Below, piece after piece: positions 1-10,678 of a stretch of 64,000 nt of DNA. The stretch is from assembly GCA_003868215.1 (NCBI GenBank), contig QWDQ01000001.1, positions 1 to 64,000 of the forward strand, read 5' to 3'. The stretch comes from Pseudophaeomoniella oleicola. Taxonomy: Eukaryota > Ascomycota > Eurotiomycetes > Phaeomoniellales > Phaeomoniellaceae. The position numbers and the translations under genes are program-made. The stretch's first letter is position 1; each line of letters begins with the position of its first letter. The notes under the pieces are model-generated. The model did no database searches, was not told where the DNA came from, and saw only the letters and a list, made by a program, of their open reading frames with translations.

Positions 1-77
<77 letters not shown>
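1..77. repeat. (CTA)n microsatellite
   Basis: About 25 perfect copies of the trinucleotide CTA fill the left edge of the window, so the tract may continue outside it. There is no reading frame or gene attached to it. Confidence 0.97.
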
Positions 78-380
78 GATGACATCCTGCTGAGAAGTTC
101 GTGAAGATTCAACATTGACAGGAAGATATTGAATGATCTTGACAAAACATCACGAGCTAACTTGACTCACGGAATCTACATCCACACTTTTACTCTTTAC
201 AGAGGGCTGGAAACTCAACTCCATGCTGAGATACTCTCTGCCCACCCACACCTGTTCGCTCGTTGGGGTTTACCGAACATTCGTTCTGGCCCCCGCCCCC
301 TTCCTTATTCCCAGATAAATTAATCTCATTGATCAAAACCGTTGTACGCCACGATAACGTGTTTTTACCGATTATGCCCG

Positions 381-443
381 TGTCATGTCATGCCATGTCA
401 TGCCATGCCATGCTATGCTATGCTATGCTATGCTATGCTATGC
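381..443. repeat. Pentanucleotide repeat, ATGYY type
   Basis: A run of five-base units starts as mixed TGTCA and TGCCA and ends in six or more uniform TGCTA units. The drift from mixed to uniform units suggests recent slippage expansion at the right end. It lies in gene-free DNA. Confidence 0.9.
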
Positions 444-1133
444 ACGTCATCATACCCAGATGTTACTGTACTGCTGCGAGGTATATATACGCAAGGAAAA
501 GAAGTATCGGCAACACATGGGCCACTGACCGTTGTACAAATCGTTCAGTGATACTCTAGGCAGGTAGGTAGGTCCCTCACCAGGCAGATCGAGACCGAAG
601 AACGAGGGCTAGATTCGACAATAACGTTACCTTCTCTAGCCCTATGCCCGATGTTTACACATGTTCGATACACGGATCGTAACGAAACTACTGGGAAGGG
701 AATAAGTCTCCGGATTTGCTTTCGTGGATGATCCAAGTTAAGTTTTTCCACTATTGACCAATCGATGGGTTGGTCCGCTCTCTGACTGGATGATTACTGA
801 TTGTGGCCTGTCTGAACCGAAAGACAGACAGATTGGCCGAGGGGAACGAATGCAAGGACGTAAGGACGCAAAGACGCAAGGGAAGCGAAGAAGAACGAAA
901 AGCGGTGTGAATGTCAGAAACGCCCTGACCACCACCCTCTCCCATCCATCCATCTATGCATCCAGACCTTGTTATCATCGCCTCATCTTAAGACATGACG
1001 GAACCAACATGACGAAATAGCAAGCAGCAAGCAGCAATAACAAGCGACGCCAATAACTACATACCATCAGTCCTCACTGTGCTTCAAAAAGGAACCTACC
1101 CACCGAGATCTAGATCGAATCGACCCCGCCGTA

Positions 1134-1175
<42 letters not shown>

Positions 1176-1185
1176 TACACACACA
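1134..1185. repeat. Compound (CT)n-(CA)n microsatellite
   Basis: A CT dinucleotide run passes directly into a CA run with one TA interruption. It lies in gene-free DNA. Confidence 0.93.
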
Positions 1186-2294
1186 GGTGGCGGTGAAGAA
1201 AAAGGACCTGAGCCAACCCCCTCCTTCTCTCACCATCACCATGATCAAGTAGCCTTCTTCACCTTCAACCACGTGTCCAAGCCTCGATCCTCAATCCCCT
1301 CAAACTTTCAACCCTTTCCTCATCCCCCCTCCCCCCCCGGGCGTGCATCTCCATCTGCATCTGCCTTCTTTTTTGCTTCTTTACTACCCACCCGTCACCC
1401 CTGTCAGTTGTACCAAAGAGAAGCAAAAGAAGAAGAAAAAGAAACATCTAGAATTCGATATTTTAAAAGATGGGTGTAAATGGATATATTTCTACCGGTT
1501 ACTTTAACGTCGTCGTTCGTTTGTAAGAAAGTTAGAACAACAGCAATAACCAATGGTGGCCTCCTCCTTATCCTCCTGCAATACCAAGAACAGCAATGAC
1601 ACATCCCTCGTGCTCAACCTCCAACCTCCTCGGACCTCCCCTCTTCTCTTCTCTTCTGTTCTTCTTCTTCATGTATCCCACCTACGCAATCTAACACACA
1701 ATAGTTCCCAAGACCTGAAGCCAGCCTCCCCCCCCCCATCCATCTCCTATCTTTGCTCAATCTCTTTGTTTCTTAGTCTGTAGGATGAGATGAGACGGTT
1801 GCTGTCTAAGCAAGTGGAAATTTTGACTGGCGAAAGTAGAGAGAGAGAGAGAGAGAGAGTAGAGAGAGGGACAGGGAGAAGAAACAGATGTACCATATAT
1901 CTATCTATCTAGGCAGGTACCTACCTAGGTAGGTACTTACATAGGCGAACACTGGATGGTTGGTGGTTGTAATTCGTCGTTATATTCAAAACTTGCTTGT
2001 ACTTGTACTTATAGAACTAATCGACTAAATTAAAAATAACAACAACAACAGCAAAGTACCAGAAACAATTCCAAACAAAAAATGATTGATCGATGAACGA
2101 ATGAATTAAAAAAAGAAAACCGAAGACAAGCAGAAGCCCACCCCTCCCCCAAAAAAACTATAAATTAAACTAGACGAGACGATACAGGAAGGATTGCAGC
2201 AATGAACAGAGCAAAAAAAAACTGTTTGAAAAATCTTGTTTGTTCGTGTCCTACTGGTCTCAGAGGACATCGACGACAACGATCACCTGATTTT

Positions 2295-3584
2295 TCATTG
2301 AGCGTTCAAGAACGGACAGCTTCCTCCTGGAGGAGCAGCAGCAGCAGATGAGGCGGCTGGTGATTCTCCTACTTTTGTTTCTGCCGAGTGATCATGGGGA
2401 CCTTCATGTTGTTGTTGTTGTTGCTCAGCTGGACTACCCGGATGGTGCAAATGGACAGCGTCATCGTTGACCAAGGGTTTGTTGTTAGTGCCCTCCTCGA
2501 TATCATGGGCGAAGGAACGCGTGTCAGGGGTTCCGTTGACCTGTCTGGTGAGGTCTTCAACGCCGCTGTCACCTCCGCCGGCCATGTTGTTCAATACCTC
2601 GTTCGCTTCGGTGTCGTTTAACTTCTTGCCGTCGACGGCGACTTCGACGTCGCTGGCGTCGGTGTCTGCGTCGGGTTTCATTTGGTTGAACATGTCGACT
2701 GGGTCGAACCAGGTCTCTAGCCCGTTCACTTGGAGCTTGTCGTTTAGTCTGGCGACGGTGACGCCCTGAATGTCCAGCTTGCCGCCATGGCCCTTGATTG
2801 TGATCTTCTCTCCTTTACTAGTTCGGATCGTTAGTATCACGTAATCAGATTGCAGCCCATGGGCATATCGAACATACCTGTTCCAGCCCGCATAATCTTG
2901 CTTCATCCAACCCCAATGGCGCCACCTGAACGCCACAACTGGCGGTGGACTGTACACCTCCAACACTTCCCATGCAAAATTCGGCATCATGTCTCGGAAG
3001 GTCTTGTGGCTCTTCTCGAAATCGGAATGTTTTGGGGAGTAGTACTGCGATGGAGCAATGATGGCATTATAGGTGCCCACTTTTAGCATATGTTCGGCAT
3101 CCTGAGGAGGGCCGCCGTTGATCGAAAATGTGTAATTGTCTGGGTCAACAGTCCTCCACTCGGATACTTTGGTCTTGTGCGAGGCCTCGATCTCCCAATT
3201 TTTTACCAAATTTTCAACCAGCGATTCAAGTGAACCCGACTGGTGAGAGCACCGTTTCTCTGTTACCAACGTCAGCCTCGTAATTGAAGAATTGGTATCA
3301 CCATCAAGACCGGACTGACCATCTCGATACACTTTACGCGTCGAGGAGTAGTTGGGTGGCGCCCCATATCGCCAGGTAACGTCGTCCTTCAGGATGGCAT
3401 CAGGATCTAGCATGTAGTCAGGGTACGAAGGCGATGACTCTGACGCTGGCAGCGCCTCAGCCGATGGCTTTTGGGTAGGAGATGTCATGTTCTGATCTTT
3501 ATGTAGGAGGCTGAGCACTTTGGTGTACACCAGCTTGAAACTCTGACTGATGAACGCCTCAAGTCGCTCTATGTTGGGCGACAT
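2295..3584 (-). CDS. Pathogen-related protein, SnoaL-like fold
   Basis: This resembles the fungal pathogenesis-related family that includes the Nectria PEP2-type proteins (SnoaL/NTF2-like). Seen: PDYMLDPDAILKDD near the N terminus, then ESLVENLVKNWEIEASHK, YTFSINGG, FAWEVLEVYSPPPVVAFRWRHWG and KGHGGKLDI, all in the family order. The frame is open throughout, but two 60-nt stretches interrupt the conserved blocks and have intron signals: 3319-3260 (GTCAGT...AACAG) and 2877-2818 (GTATGT, branch ACTAAC, CTAG). Removing both joins the conserved text cleanly, so the exons are 3584-3320, 3259-2878 and 2817-2295 (389 aa). A second Met at 3488 would give an N terminus closer to the family's usual length. 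The C-terminal 100 residues are low-complexity with a short polyGln. The biochemical role of the family is not established. Confidence 0.85.
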   Translation of the reverse strand: MSPNIERLEAFISQSFKLVYTKVLSLLHKDQNMTSPTQKPSAEALPASESSPSYPDYMLDPDAILKDDVTWRYGAPPNYSSTRKVYRDGQSGLDGDTNSSITRLTLVTEKRCSHQSGSLESLVENLVKNWEIEASHKTKVSEWRTVDPDNYTFSINGGPPQDAEHMLKVGTYNAIIAPSQYYSPKHSDFEKSHKTFRDMMPNFAWEVLEVYSPPPVVAFRWRHWGWMKQDYAGWNRYVRYAHGLQSDYVILTIRTSKGEKITIKGHGGKLDIQGVTVARLNDKLQVNGLETWFDPVDMFNQMKPDADTDASDVEVAVDGKKLNDTEANEVLNNMAGGGDSGVEDLTRQVNGTPDTRSFAHDIEEGTNNKPLVNDDAVHLHHPGSPAEQQQQQHEGPHDHSAETKVGESPAASSAAAAPPGGSCPFLNAQ

Positions 3585-4459
3585 TCAAGGCGACAAAGGA
3601 GCAGAGTCAGACAACACAAATATGATGTGATCACAGAAAGGAAAAGCAGAAATGAAAGTCACACATGTTCAGGTAGGAGCAGGTAGGCCGCTACTACTTA
3701 TGCCAATGGCAGTGGCATGGAGTGTAGGTCAAACATCCTCAACGGTGTTCCAGCAGGGCACCGACAGCTCCTGCAGAGTAATCTATGCTGTGGTCTACCC
3801 ATCCTGACCCCCGGGTTTCCCAGATGCACACATGGCAATAGATTTTGATTTTCATGCGCAGTGTGACCAATTGATCACTGCCACGCTGGGGGTCACCACA
3901 AGAGCAGCAGCGTGGGCATTGCAGTACAGAAAGCACTGACCAGCAGTGATGGATTCAGTGAAATCATTGGTCACACTGCGGGTTGTCTTCAGTTCAGAGA
4001 GTTTTTATGGGTGCTCCTTGCATAGGTGGCATGCAAAACATGCAAAACATGCATATCATTAAAGTTGTAAACCTGTGCGCTGCAGCATCGTGGCAAGCTA
4101 ACTCAACCGTCTTACCTTACAACACAATACTGCTGTGAAACCCGACTCCCAAATGCGGCTGGAAATGATTTAACATCTAGGTTGGCTAAGACCATGGGCC
4201 GGACAGTGGTTGTGACGAGAGTCGAATGCTGGCCTATGATGACTGTGGTGGTCGGACAGGTCAGATCTTGGCGGATGTTTTCCTTGAGTTAAACAAGGAT
4301 GCGCCATGTTCGATAGCGAGTTCTACGTAGTAGAGACCAGGCGGGACGCCATCTCCGGCCCGCCCTCGTAAATCCCCGAACAAGAGGCTGGCAACTAGTT
4401 TTGATTTCCACAAGCTTTGTTTTCCCTTGTGATCTGGCCATTTCACGACAAGCGAACAT
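3585..4459. other. Intergenic region with a foldback structure
   Basis: No gene is supported in this 875-bp stretch between the start of the pathogen-related gene and the 3' end of the esterase gene. It contains the inverted repeat listed at 3857-3980 and a small CATGCAAAA direct repeat near 4030-4055. Confidence 0.6.
3857..3980. repeat. Foldback (inverted-repeat) element
   Basis: The outer arms are a perfect 15-bp inverted repeat: CGCAGTGTGACCAAT at 3857-3871 and its reverse complement at 3966-3980. Further pairing lies inside, with TGATCACTGC against GCAGTGAT and CCACGCTG against CAGCGTGG, so most of the 124 bp can fold into one interrupted stem. I see no obvious target-site duplication and no coding capacity. 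It could be a MITE-like remnant or a structured regulatory or RNA-forming site. Confidence 0.55.
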
Positions 4460-5855
4460 CTAGAGCCCAAATGGATACGTCTCCCCCAGCGCTAGTGGAG
4501 TCTTTGGCTGCTTGACCTCCAATGACTGAACAGCTTTGGTCTCGTCAAACCACAATAGCACATCAAATTGGTTGGACAGATCAGCAGAACTGTAGTGGCT
4601 CCATCTCTCCGTATCTGGTCGATAGATGACCCCTATAATTGTCAGTATTATGATGAAGATCGAAACTAGCGAGATCGCAACTAGCGAACTGGACCTTACC
4701 AATATATCGGAATAGTCGTCGCTGGGCCAATTCTGTCTTTAGATCCTTGTCAATCTTGCGCATGTCGAGAACGAATCGGGGAATGTCCGTATCATGGGCT
4801 ACGCGTTCCCAGCTGTCTTCTCTTGATGGTCTCACATTCATGATCTTCATGTTCCCGTCCCAATGATGAGCAGCTGCCACGGTGCCTGTGTGGGTACTGC
4901 AGCCAACAATTGTGACATCGCTTTCAAAGTTTTCTCGACAGAGCTGACCAAGGTTCAGTTCACCGCGCTTAGCCATGCCTGTGAATCTTGCATCCCCTAA
5001 ATGACTGTCATGGGCCCACACAATTGCTTTACCGCCCCGGAATTTCATGAGCCGCGTCAGCGTCTCGAACATGTGCGTGTCACGTTTATTCCAACCCTGA
5101 TCGTCATCATAATACATTGCTCTGTAGTACTGCTCTGCATCTGCGACCAGACGAGCGTTCTGTTCGGCGCTATGGAACTCTTCGCCATCGTTTTGGAGTG
5201 ATGAGTATTCAAGACGATGTCTGAGGAGCTCGCGTAGCATTGCGATAACATTCTTCTCGCAGGATCGAAAGCTTGAGCGGAGTGACTCTCGGCCATAATC
5301 ATGTGGTTCTTCAATCCAGGGTTCAAGGCAGCCATACCGACGCCGCGCCTTCTCTGCCAATTCAGGGTCAACACGCTCCAGATATTTGGTGACAGCCGCA
5401 AGGGATGCACCCATGCTGTACAAATCAAGCCCGAAGATACCCGAGCGCTGGGTCTTGGGCAATGTGGCGTTATGATCCCGAAGCCAGTGGACGAGATCCT
5501 GCATTTCCTTGTTCCGCCACATCCAGGTGGGAAATCGTTTGAAAGGAGCGTCTTCACGCTCGTCTGCTTGCAATTCGGTGTTTGGGCCGGGCCTCTGTCG
5601 GACATACCGATCTAAGCTTTCAGCATCCGGCCAATCTGCTTCAAGGCAGATTGTGTCGAAGCCATGGTGCTCGACCAGGTATTTTGTGATTTCGGCTCTG
5701 GCGTGATAGAACTCAGAAGTGCCGTGGCTTGCGTCACCTAGCAGGACAATCCGGCTTGAGGAAAGGAAATCAAAGTATGAACCAAACGACTCGTCTGATA
5801 TTGGTGGTAGCTGAGTTGCGTATGCACGCATGGACTCCGACACTGGCGGACGCAT
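4460..5855 (-). CDS. Erythromycin esterase family hydrolase
   Basis: A member of the EreA/EreB/succinoglycan-biosynthesis esterase family, which in bacteria hydrolyses macrolide lactones; the substrate in fungi is not known. Seen: LGDASHGTSEFY near residue 38 containing the family's catalytic His, FDTICLEADWPDAE, FPTWMWRN, IFGLDLYSM, and VWAHDSHLGDAR with the second conserved His. A clear 67-nt intron (4699-4633) separates exon 1 (5855-4700) from exon 2 (4632-4460). Exon 2 supplies the family's C terminus, with RWSHYSSADLSNQFDVLLWFDET split across two blocks. The start was chosen at MRPPVSESM because homology begins there; the frame stays open to 5987. Bacterial enzymes usually read LGE before the HG motif; this one has Asp. 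The gene is head-to-head with the next gene. Confidence 0.85.
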
Positions 5856-6511
5856 GTTTGAGATGCCAATTGAAAATAGCTTTCTTCGTAGGAGTTTCGA
5901 AGCCACTTTGAATTCAACCCAATCACCGTCGTTCTGGTAAAATAGGTCGTGGAAGCAGTGACAATGAATGGTTGCAACAACGTGCACTTTGGTTCACAGG
6001 AAAAAGATGGAAGAGAGAGAAGAATGATAATGATACTTGATGAAGTTGATCAAACTGTGCATCAGGACAGAATTGTGAGGGATTGCAAGACATGATCTGA
6101 TTGGCTCTTCATCTGATTTCTCCTTTGACAAGGTCGCTGTTGCCAATCAATCACAGTGGCCATTTTGATGACGACGGCGGAGTAGGAGAATCCTCAATGG
6201 GCGAATTTGCAGAGGATTTGCCTTTGAAGTAACCATGACCTCACATAAACCCAAGGCCAGCGAATGGATGTTTTGACGGAACATCCCGGAAATATCCTTT
6301 CGGGGCAGAGGCAAACATGAGAAACGTGAGGATGCATCATCTTCTTTTGAGGGACAATTACAGTAGTATTCATCTAACACAACCTCGTCCAGGAGAGTGC
6401 CAAATAAGCGGCAGTTACTGAGATATAGATACCTACAACTGATTCACGCATATGCGTCGCCCCTTATCGAAGCTATCATGAGAGCTAGTCTGGAAGAGAA
6501 ATCTAGTGACC
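5856..6511. promoter_or_regulatory. Shared divergent promoter region
   Basis: This 656-bp stretch lies between two start codons pointing away from each other (the esterase leftward, the alpha-toroid protein rightward). Short open frames inside it have no recognisable content. I see no specific factor-binding site that I can name. Confidence 0.45.
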
Positions 6512-7573
6512 ATGTCCGAGTCTCCACACCTGGAACGTTTCCGGAACGCCATTGATGCTATCTACGGTCCATTACCTGCTACAGAATCAGAAGCCTCATC
6601 GTGGAGTCCTCCTCCTAAGGCTGGCGGATTCAAGGGGCGTTATCTATGGACCGATGCCTTTGGTGTCGTTGACCTGATCACTCTCTACAAAGAGTCCCAG
6701 GATGACTTGTACTTGACGCTTGCCAAGACTCTAGTTCACACCGTTCACGACATTCAGGGTAGGACACGAGATGGCAATTCTCGTCTACCAGGAGCGACCG
6801 ATATGATTCCTCTGGGCGGGGGCTTGCGTATCGGAAAGGAAGATGAGACAGGAGCCGATGGAGACGGGCAGTACCACCACTATCTGACCATCTGGATGTT
6901 TGCTCTCAATCGCCTGAGCATCGCCACGAAGGATGCCAAGTACAACGACCAGGCGATTCAGCTTGCTAAAGCCATTCATCCAAACTTCTTCATCGGACGA
7001 GAGACTCAGAGTCCCAGAATGGTGTGGAAAATCGCTATGGATATGTCGAGACCACTGGTCAGGAGTGAAGGGAATCTGGATCCCATTGATGGCTACATCA
7101 CGATGCGGAAGCTACAGGCCAGCGCCGATGACAAGCACGTCTTATCGGAAGAGATTGGCGATTATCAGCGGGTCATGAAGAGGAAAGGAAAGCACTTCGT
7201 TTCCGATGATATGCTTGACCTCGGCATGAGTCTTTGGTCGTCACACTGGCTTGCGGATAACGAGGATTGGGCAACTGATTTACGGTCGAGATGTATCAAA
7301 CAGCTATCGTCAATCCTCGAAGACGAATCGAATTTGGGCTCCATCTACTATCGACTTGCATTCCGGGAATTTGGCGCTTGTCTGGGCATCAGGTGCGGGG
7401 GCAGCGGCAATAAGATCTTAGAGGATGGTGCAACCAGTCTTCTTACACAGTGGGAGAAATCTATGTCACGGACCCCAGAGGACTTGAGACCAATCACACA
7501 AGTCATGTATGCTGCAGCATTGATACCGGGAGCTTTCCAGAAAGGGTATTTAGGCTCTGAACCAGATCTATGA
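6512..7573 (+). CDS. Conserved six-hairpin (alpha/alpha toroid)-like protein
   Basis: A 353-residue single-exon protein. Seen: YLWTDAFGVVDLITLYKES, HDIQGRTRDG, LGGGLRIGK and DGQYHHYLTIWMFALNRLS, then alternating helices with RLAFREFGACLGIRC near the C terminus. I recognise this as a family found in fungi, plants and bacteria with a six-hairpin-glycosidase-like helical fold, normally annotated as hypothetical. No enzyme activity can be assigned from the sequence. The start is the ATG at 6512, preceded by an in-frame GTG. Its head-to-head position with the erythromycin esterase could mean joint regulation, but nothing in the sequence proves it. Confidence 0.75.
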   Translation: MSESPHLERFRNAIDAIYGPLPATESEASSWSPPPKAGGFKGRYLWTDAFGVVDLITLYKESQDDLYLTLAKTLVHTVHDIQGRTRDGNSRLPGATDMIPLGGGLRIGKEDETGADGDGQYHHYLTIWMFALNRLSIATKDAKYNDQAIQLAKAIHPNFFIGRETQSPRMVWKIAMDMSRPLVRSEGNLDPIDGYITMRKLQASADDKHVLSEEIGDYQRVMKRKGKHFVSDDMLDLGMSLWSSHWLADNEDWATDLRSRCIKQLSSILEDESNLGSIYYRLAFREFGACLGIRCGGSGNKILEDGATSLLTQWEKSMSRTPEDLRPITQVMYAAALIPGAFQKGYLGSEPDL

Positions 7574-7676
7574 TTGACTCTACAAACTCCAACTCAGCCC
7601 GTTAAAACACATACCCAGTCTCTCATTGACTTAGAGCATGACTAAAAGTGGCTGTAGATCGCGGACTAGAGGACGA

Positions 7677-9233
7677 TCAACCCTTCTCCCGGGGCTTCAA
7701 TTTCGTCCAACCGCTGGTGCCCTTGGTTTTTGGATTTTCAGTGCTCCCGCCATGGTCTGCAGGTTGCAGAATGCTGGCTCTTGTTCTCGTTGTCATGATA
7801 CTGCGCGCATCATCCCAGGCTGTGCTAGCTTCCTCATTTCGACCCTTGACAAAGACGGTTTCATCCTCGTTGAAGTCACCGCCACCGTCGTCCCATTCCC
7901 TCTCCTCCAAGAGCTCCCATTCGGCATTCGACATTTCGCCAAGAAGAGCCCGCTTGAGGGAGTCTGCAATCGTCATGTAACGTGCCAATTTCCAACCACG
8001 AATGAGCGACATGCCTTCGTTGCTGGAGAGAAAGGAGTGGGCCGAAGCATGCGAATATTGTCCAAGCCTCGGTAATGATCTGCTCCGTTGTGATGGCGAA
8101 CCATTTGTTGGAAGCTTCTGACGGTATCCCACATCTCTTGAAGACCTGGCACGCTGTAAGGATGGCGATGGGCCGAAAAGTTGCCATAGGTTTTTGCCTA
8201 TACTGCATATATCTTCCCAGCTTTCAGTACCTGCGGAACATCCTTGTGACCGACAAAGCCACGCAATGTCCCATGCTAGCAGCGATACTGCCTCTATGAA
8301 AAGTGAATACCCGGTGGAATCTTCATGAGCGAGCTGCGGAAGTCGTTTCTCAACATATAGGGGTCGTACGCGGGGCAGTGGTCGTAAGTCGCCATGGCGA
8401 GATGCAGTTGGACTTGTGGTATATTGTTGAATTGGTGTAGTGCCGGGAAAGGGAATATCTCTTCCGGTGTATGAATTCGAAGGCGTAAGAATTGCCGGAC
8501 GCGGCCACGCTCTATGGGGGACAATGATTTCTGCGGGCAAGCGCACAGCTAGATAATGCGATGTAAGAAGTAGAAAATGCGATATGTTGGCTATTGCAGC
8601 CGACAATTCCTCCGGGCGTATATTGTTCATATCTCGTAGATCTGGAATAATGACTCCTCCTAAACTGTACTGTTCGACAACCACTCCATTCTTCATTCTT
8701 CGTTTGCATTTCAGGCCATAGAGCTTGGCAGCTTCGCGGCAGAGAAACGCTCGGTGTCCCTCCAACCTCTTTGCTTTGGAAATCCACGCCTGGTCCTTGC
8801 GCGACATTTCGTTATCCAAGTTTTCCAGAGTCATATTTCGACGAGGTGCGACAGTCTGACGAACTGCGTTCAAGATACGCTGACGTTCTGTCAAGCTAAC
8901 TTTTCGAGCAGATATATCTTGTCTGGCAGCCTGAACCTCGCGCCTCAACATCTCAGAGTGTGAGAGGATCTGCTCGAGTCTGGCATCGATCTGAACTCTT
9001 ACTGTTCGCGCCGATTCCAATTCGTAACGACGTGAGGTTCGTTGTAGCTCACGCCCTTCCTCATAACCTTCCGAACTCGAAGTTGTGTGTGCTATCTCAG
9101 ATTCCAGCCTTTCTTTCTCGAGAAGGATGATTGCATGGTCAATACGGGGTTGGTAAAGCACGTTCCGAGCGCATGTTATACAGTAAAACGGGAGTCGTGA
9201 GCTCGGGACCCGCGAGCACACTTCACACTCCAT
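7677..9233 (-). CDS. atg14: Autophagy protein Atg14
   Basis: Atg14 is the autophagy-specific subunit of the class III PI3-kinase complex (Vps34-Vps15-Atg6) and directs it to the phagophore assembly site. Seen: an N-terminal pair of Cys motifs (CEVC, then CITC) typical of Atg14; a long heptad-rich coiled coil from about residue 30 to 150 that would bind Atg6; and a C-terminal Vps38/Atg14-family region with SLGGVIIPDLRD, ISHFLLLTSHYLAVRLPAEI, EAVSLLAWDIAWLC and ESWEDICSIGKNLWQL. At 518 aa it has the usual length for filamentous fungi. There is a single exon and the start is the first ATG. The 3' end lies about 100 bp from the convergent 3' end of the preceding gene. Confidence 0.87.
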   Translation of the reverse strand: MECEVCSRVPSSRLPFYCITCARNVLYQPRIDHAIILLEKERLESEIAHTTSSSEGYEEGRELQRTSRRYELESARTVRVQIDARLEQILSHSEMLRREVQAARQDISARKVSLTERQRILNAVRQTVAPRRNMTLENLDNEMSRKDQAWISKAKRLEGHRAFLCREAAKLYGLKCKRRMKNGVVVEQYSLGGVIIPDLRDMNNIRPEELSAAIANISHFLLLTSHYLAVRLPAEIIVPHRAWPRPAILTPSNSYTGRDIPFPGTTPIQQYTTSPTASRHGDLRPLPRVRPLYVEKRLPQLAHEDSTGYSLFIEAVSLLAWDIAWLCRSQGCSAGTESWEDICSIGKNLWQLFGPSPSLQRARSSRDVGYRQKLPTNGSPSQRSRSLPRLGQYSHASAHSFLSSNEGMSLIRGWKLARYMTIADSLKRALLGEMSNAEWELLEEREWDDGGGDFNEDETVFVKGRNEEASTAWDDARSIMTTRTRASILQPADHGGSTENPKTKGTSGWTKLKPREKG

Positions 9234-9932
9234 GACGAGACAGACAGCCGGCGATCGTAACGAGCGATCGCCGAATGTATCATCTTCAGGGAGACTGCGA
9301 TGAAGTACTATTCGGTCGTGTTGTGAGGCTCAAGGTGGATGAGATACTGAAAGCTTCTCCGTCGAGGTAGATTGCAAGGTGCATTATCGAGATTGTGACC
9401 TCATCAGATATTGGTGAAGAGCACTGCCATTGATAGCGATTTGATCATTGTATGAATATCGAGCCGGTCACCTGTTATGTCGCAGAGATACAGTATATAG
9501 CATACTACATATGTGAAGGTGTGGAAGGTAGGTACTTGTAGCAATGGGTCTCGCAGCCGCGAATCAGGCGGTCGTGGACGTCACAGTCACATGTTCCCGC
9601 TGGCTAGGGCCTGGTTTGCCTAGTGACTCGGGACGATAGTTAAGCATTTCCCACATTATCGGTAAAGAGTCGCGACGCGTTCAGATAACAGTTGACAAGG
9701 TTCATGGACTCTGACAATGGGAATATGTTTTAGGTACCTTAGGCATGTCACATGTATTGAGGACCGCAGAATTTATAGAGGAAAGGAAGATACAGGTATT
9801 AAATATAAACAGTACCTACACTCGACTGTATCTATTGGCGCCCAAGAGCAGGTGTTGACCTTAACTACCATCAAGCACAGACCAGCTTATATTTATGAGG
9901 TACCTATAAGGGTACCTTACCTATAGCAAAAC
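9234..9932. other. Divergent intergenic region
   Basis: This 699-bp stretch lies between Atg14 (leftward) and the coiled-coil gene (rightward). Several GGTAGGTACT, AGGTACCTTA and GGTACCTTACCTA motifs cluster at 9525-9540, 9730-9745 and 9895-9925. No gene is visible. Confidence 0.6.
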
Positions 9933-10678
9933 ATGTCCGACTCTCAGCCAACCACACCCGTGACACCATCCCAGGATAGACCAACTACGAGTGACTCCAA
10001 CCAGTCCTTCAGATCCTCACGAAAGCGAACGAACGACGAGGTATACGAACCTGCGGTCAAAACTACATCCACACCTGTGACCCCCAAGAGACATTCCATT
10101 ACTATACTAGGACACTCTCGAAGATCAAGTATGGCTACTTCGACCAAGGACAATGTGCAACAACCCCTGGTTAACGCCAGCGCGGCCTCTCCAGAAGCGT
10201 CCCCGGGGGAGTTTGGCGATTTGGAGGACCCTGCACAGGACCTTGAGCCTCTCGATTGGCAGGACTTAGAAAACAGATTTTCGGAGGCCATGAGAAAGTG
10301 TAGTCAAGACGAAGAGAAGCTCGCGCAGGAAGCGCAGAATCTTTTTCAAGTACACAGTCCCTCAAGGTTCTGCACCACACGACATTATTGACATATACGG
10401 ATAGCTATTCTCGACGTGGATGTCAGTGACACCAGAGCATGAGGATACTCGAGCCATGAAACGGTATGCCCAACATTGACGAGGTATCTCGGCGGTGAGA
10501 TAACGATGAACAGACTGAAGACTCGCATCGCCCACGTCCAGACCTCAGAAGAGAAATTAGAGCAAAAGAAACAGCATTGTGAGCGCGCTTCCATAAGCCT
10601 ATAGTCAAAGTCTCACCAATTACAGATGCTCAGGTCGTCCAAGCATTCCAAAATGCACTTGCGCTGCTGGGGACTTAG
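9933..10678 (+). CDS. Small coiled-coil protein, unknown function
   Basis: I rebuilt this as four exons: 9933-10349, 10405-10463, 10514-10578 and 10626-10678 (197 aa). All three introns (about 47-55 nt) have GT-AG ends and the phases match. The first half is low-complexity and rich in Ser, Thr and Pro, with basic patches (SSRKRTNDE, TPKRHS) and many SP/TP sites. The second half (about 100-197) is a continuous amphipathic helix region (WQDLENRFSEAMRKC, then RLKTRIAHVQTSEEKLEQKK, then QVVQAFQNALALLG), which suggests a subunit of a larger assembly. I do not recognise the family. The first-exon frame ends in an intron, so an ORF-only annotation would give a false 152-aa product. Confidence 0.7.

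Larger units (their letters stand above)
1..2294. other. Gene-free region, repeat-rich
   Basis: No open frame here looks like a protein gene; those present are short and low-complexity. The stretch holds the CTA, ATGYY and CT/CA tracts listed separately, a (GA)n run near 1839-1859, a cluster of AGGTAGGTACC-type motifs near 1910-1940, and A-rich DNA at 2030-2225 that probably includes the 3' end region of the gene read leftward from 3584. Confidence 0.7.

Noticed and set aside
1-77. Regular repeat at the window edge that might suggest a CRISPR array or telomere
   Set aside because: The unit is a plain CTA trinucleotide with no spacers, and it does not match fungal TTAGGG telomere repeats.
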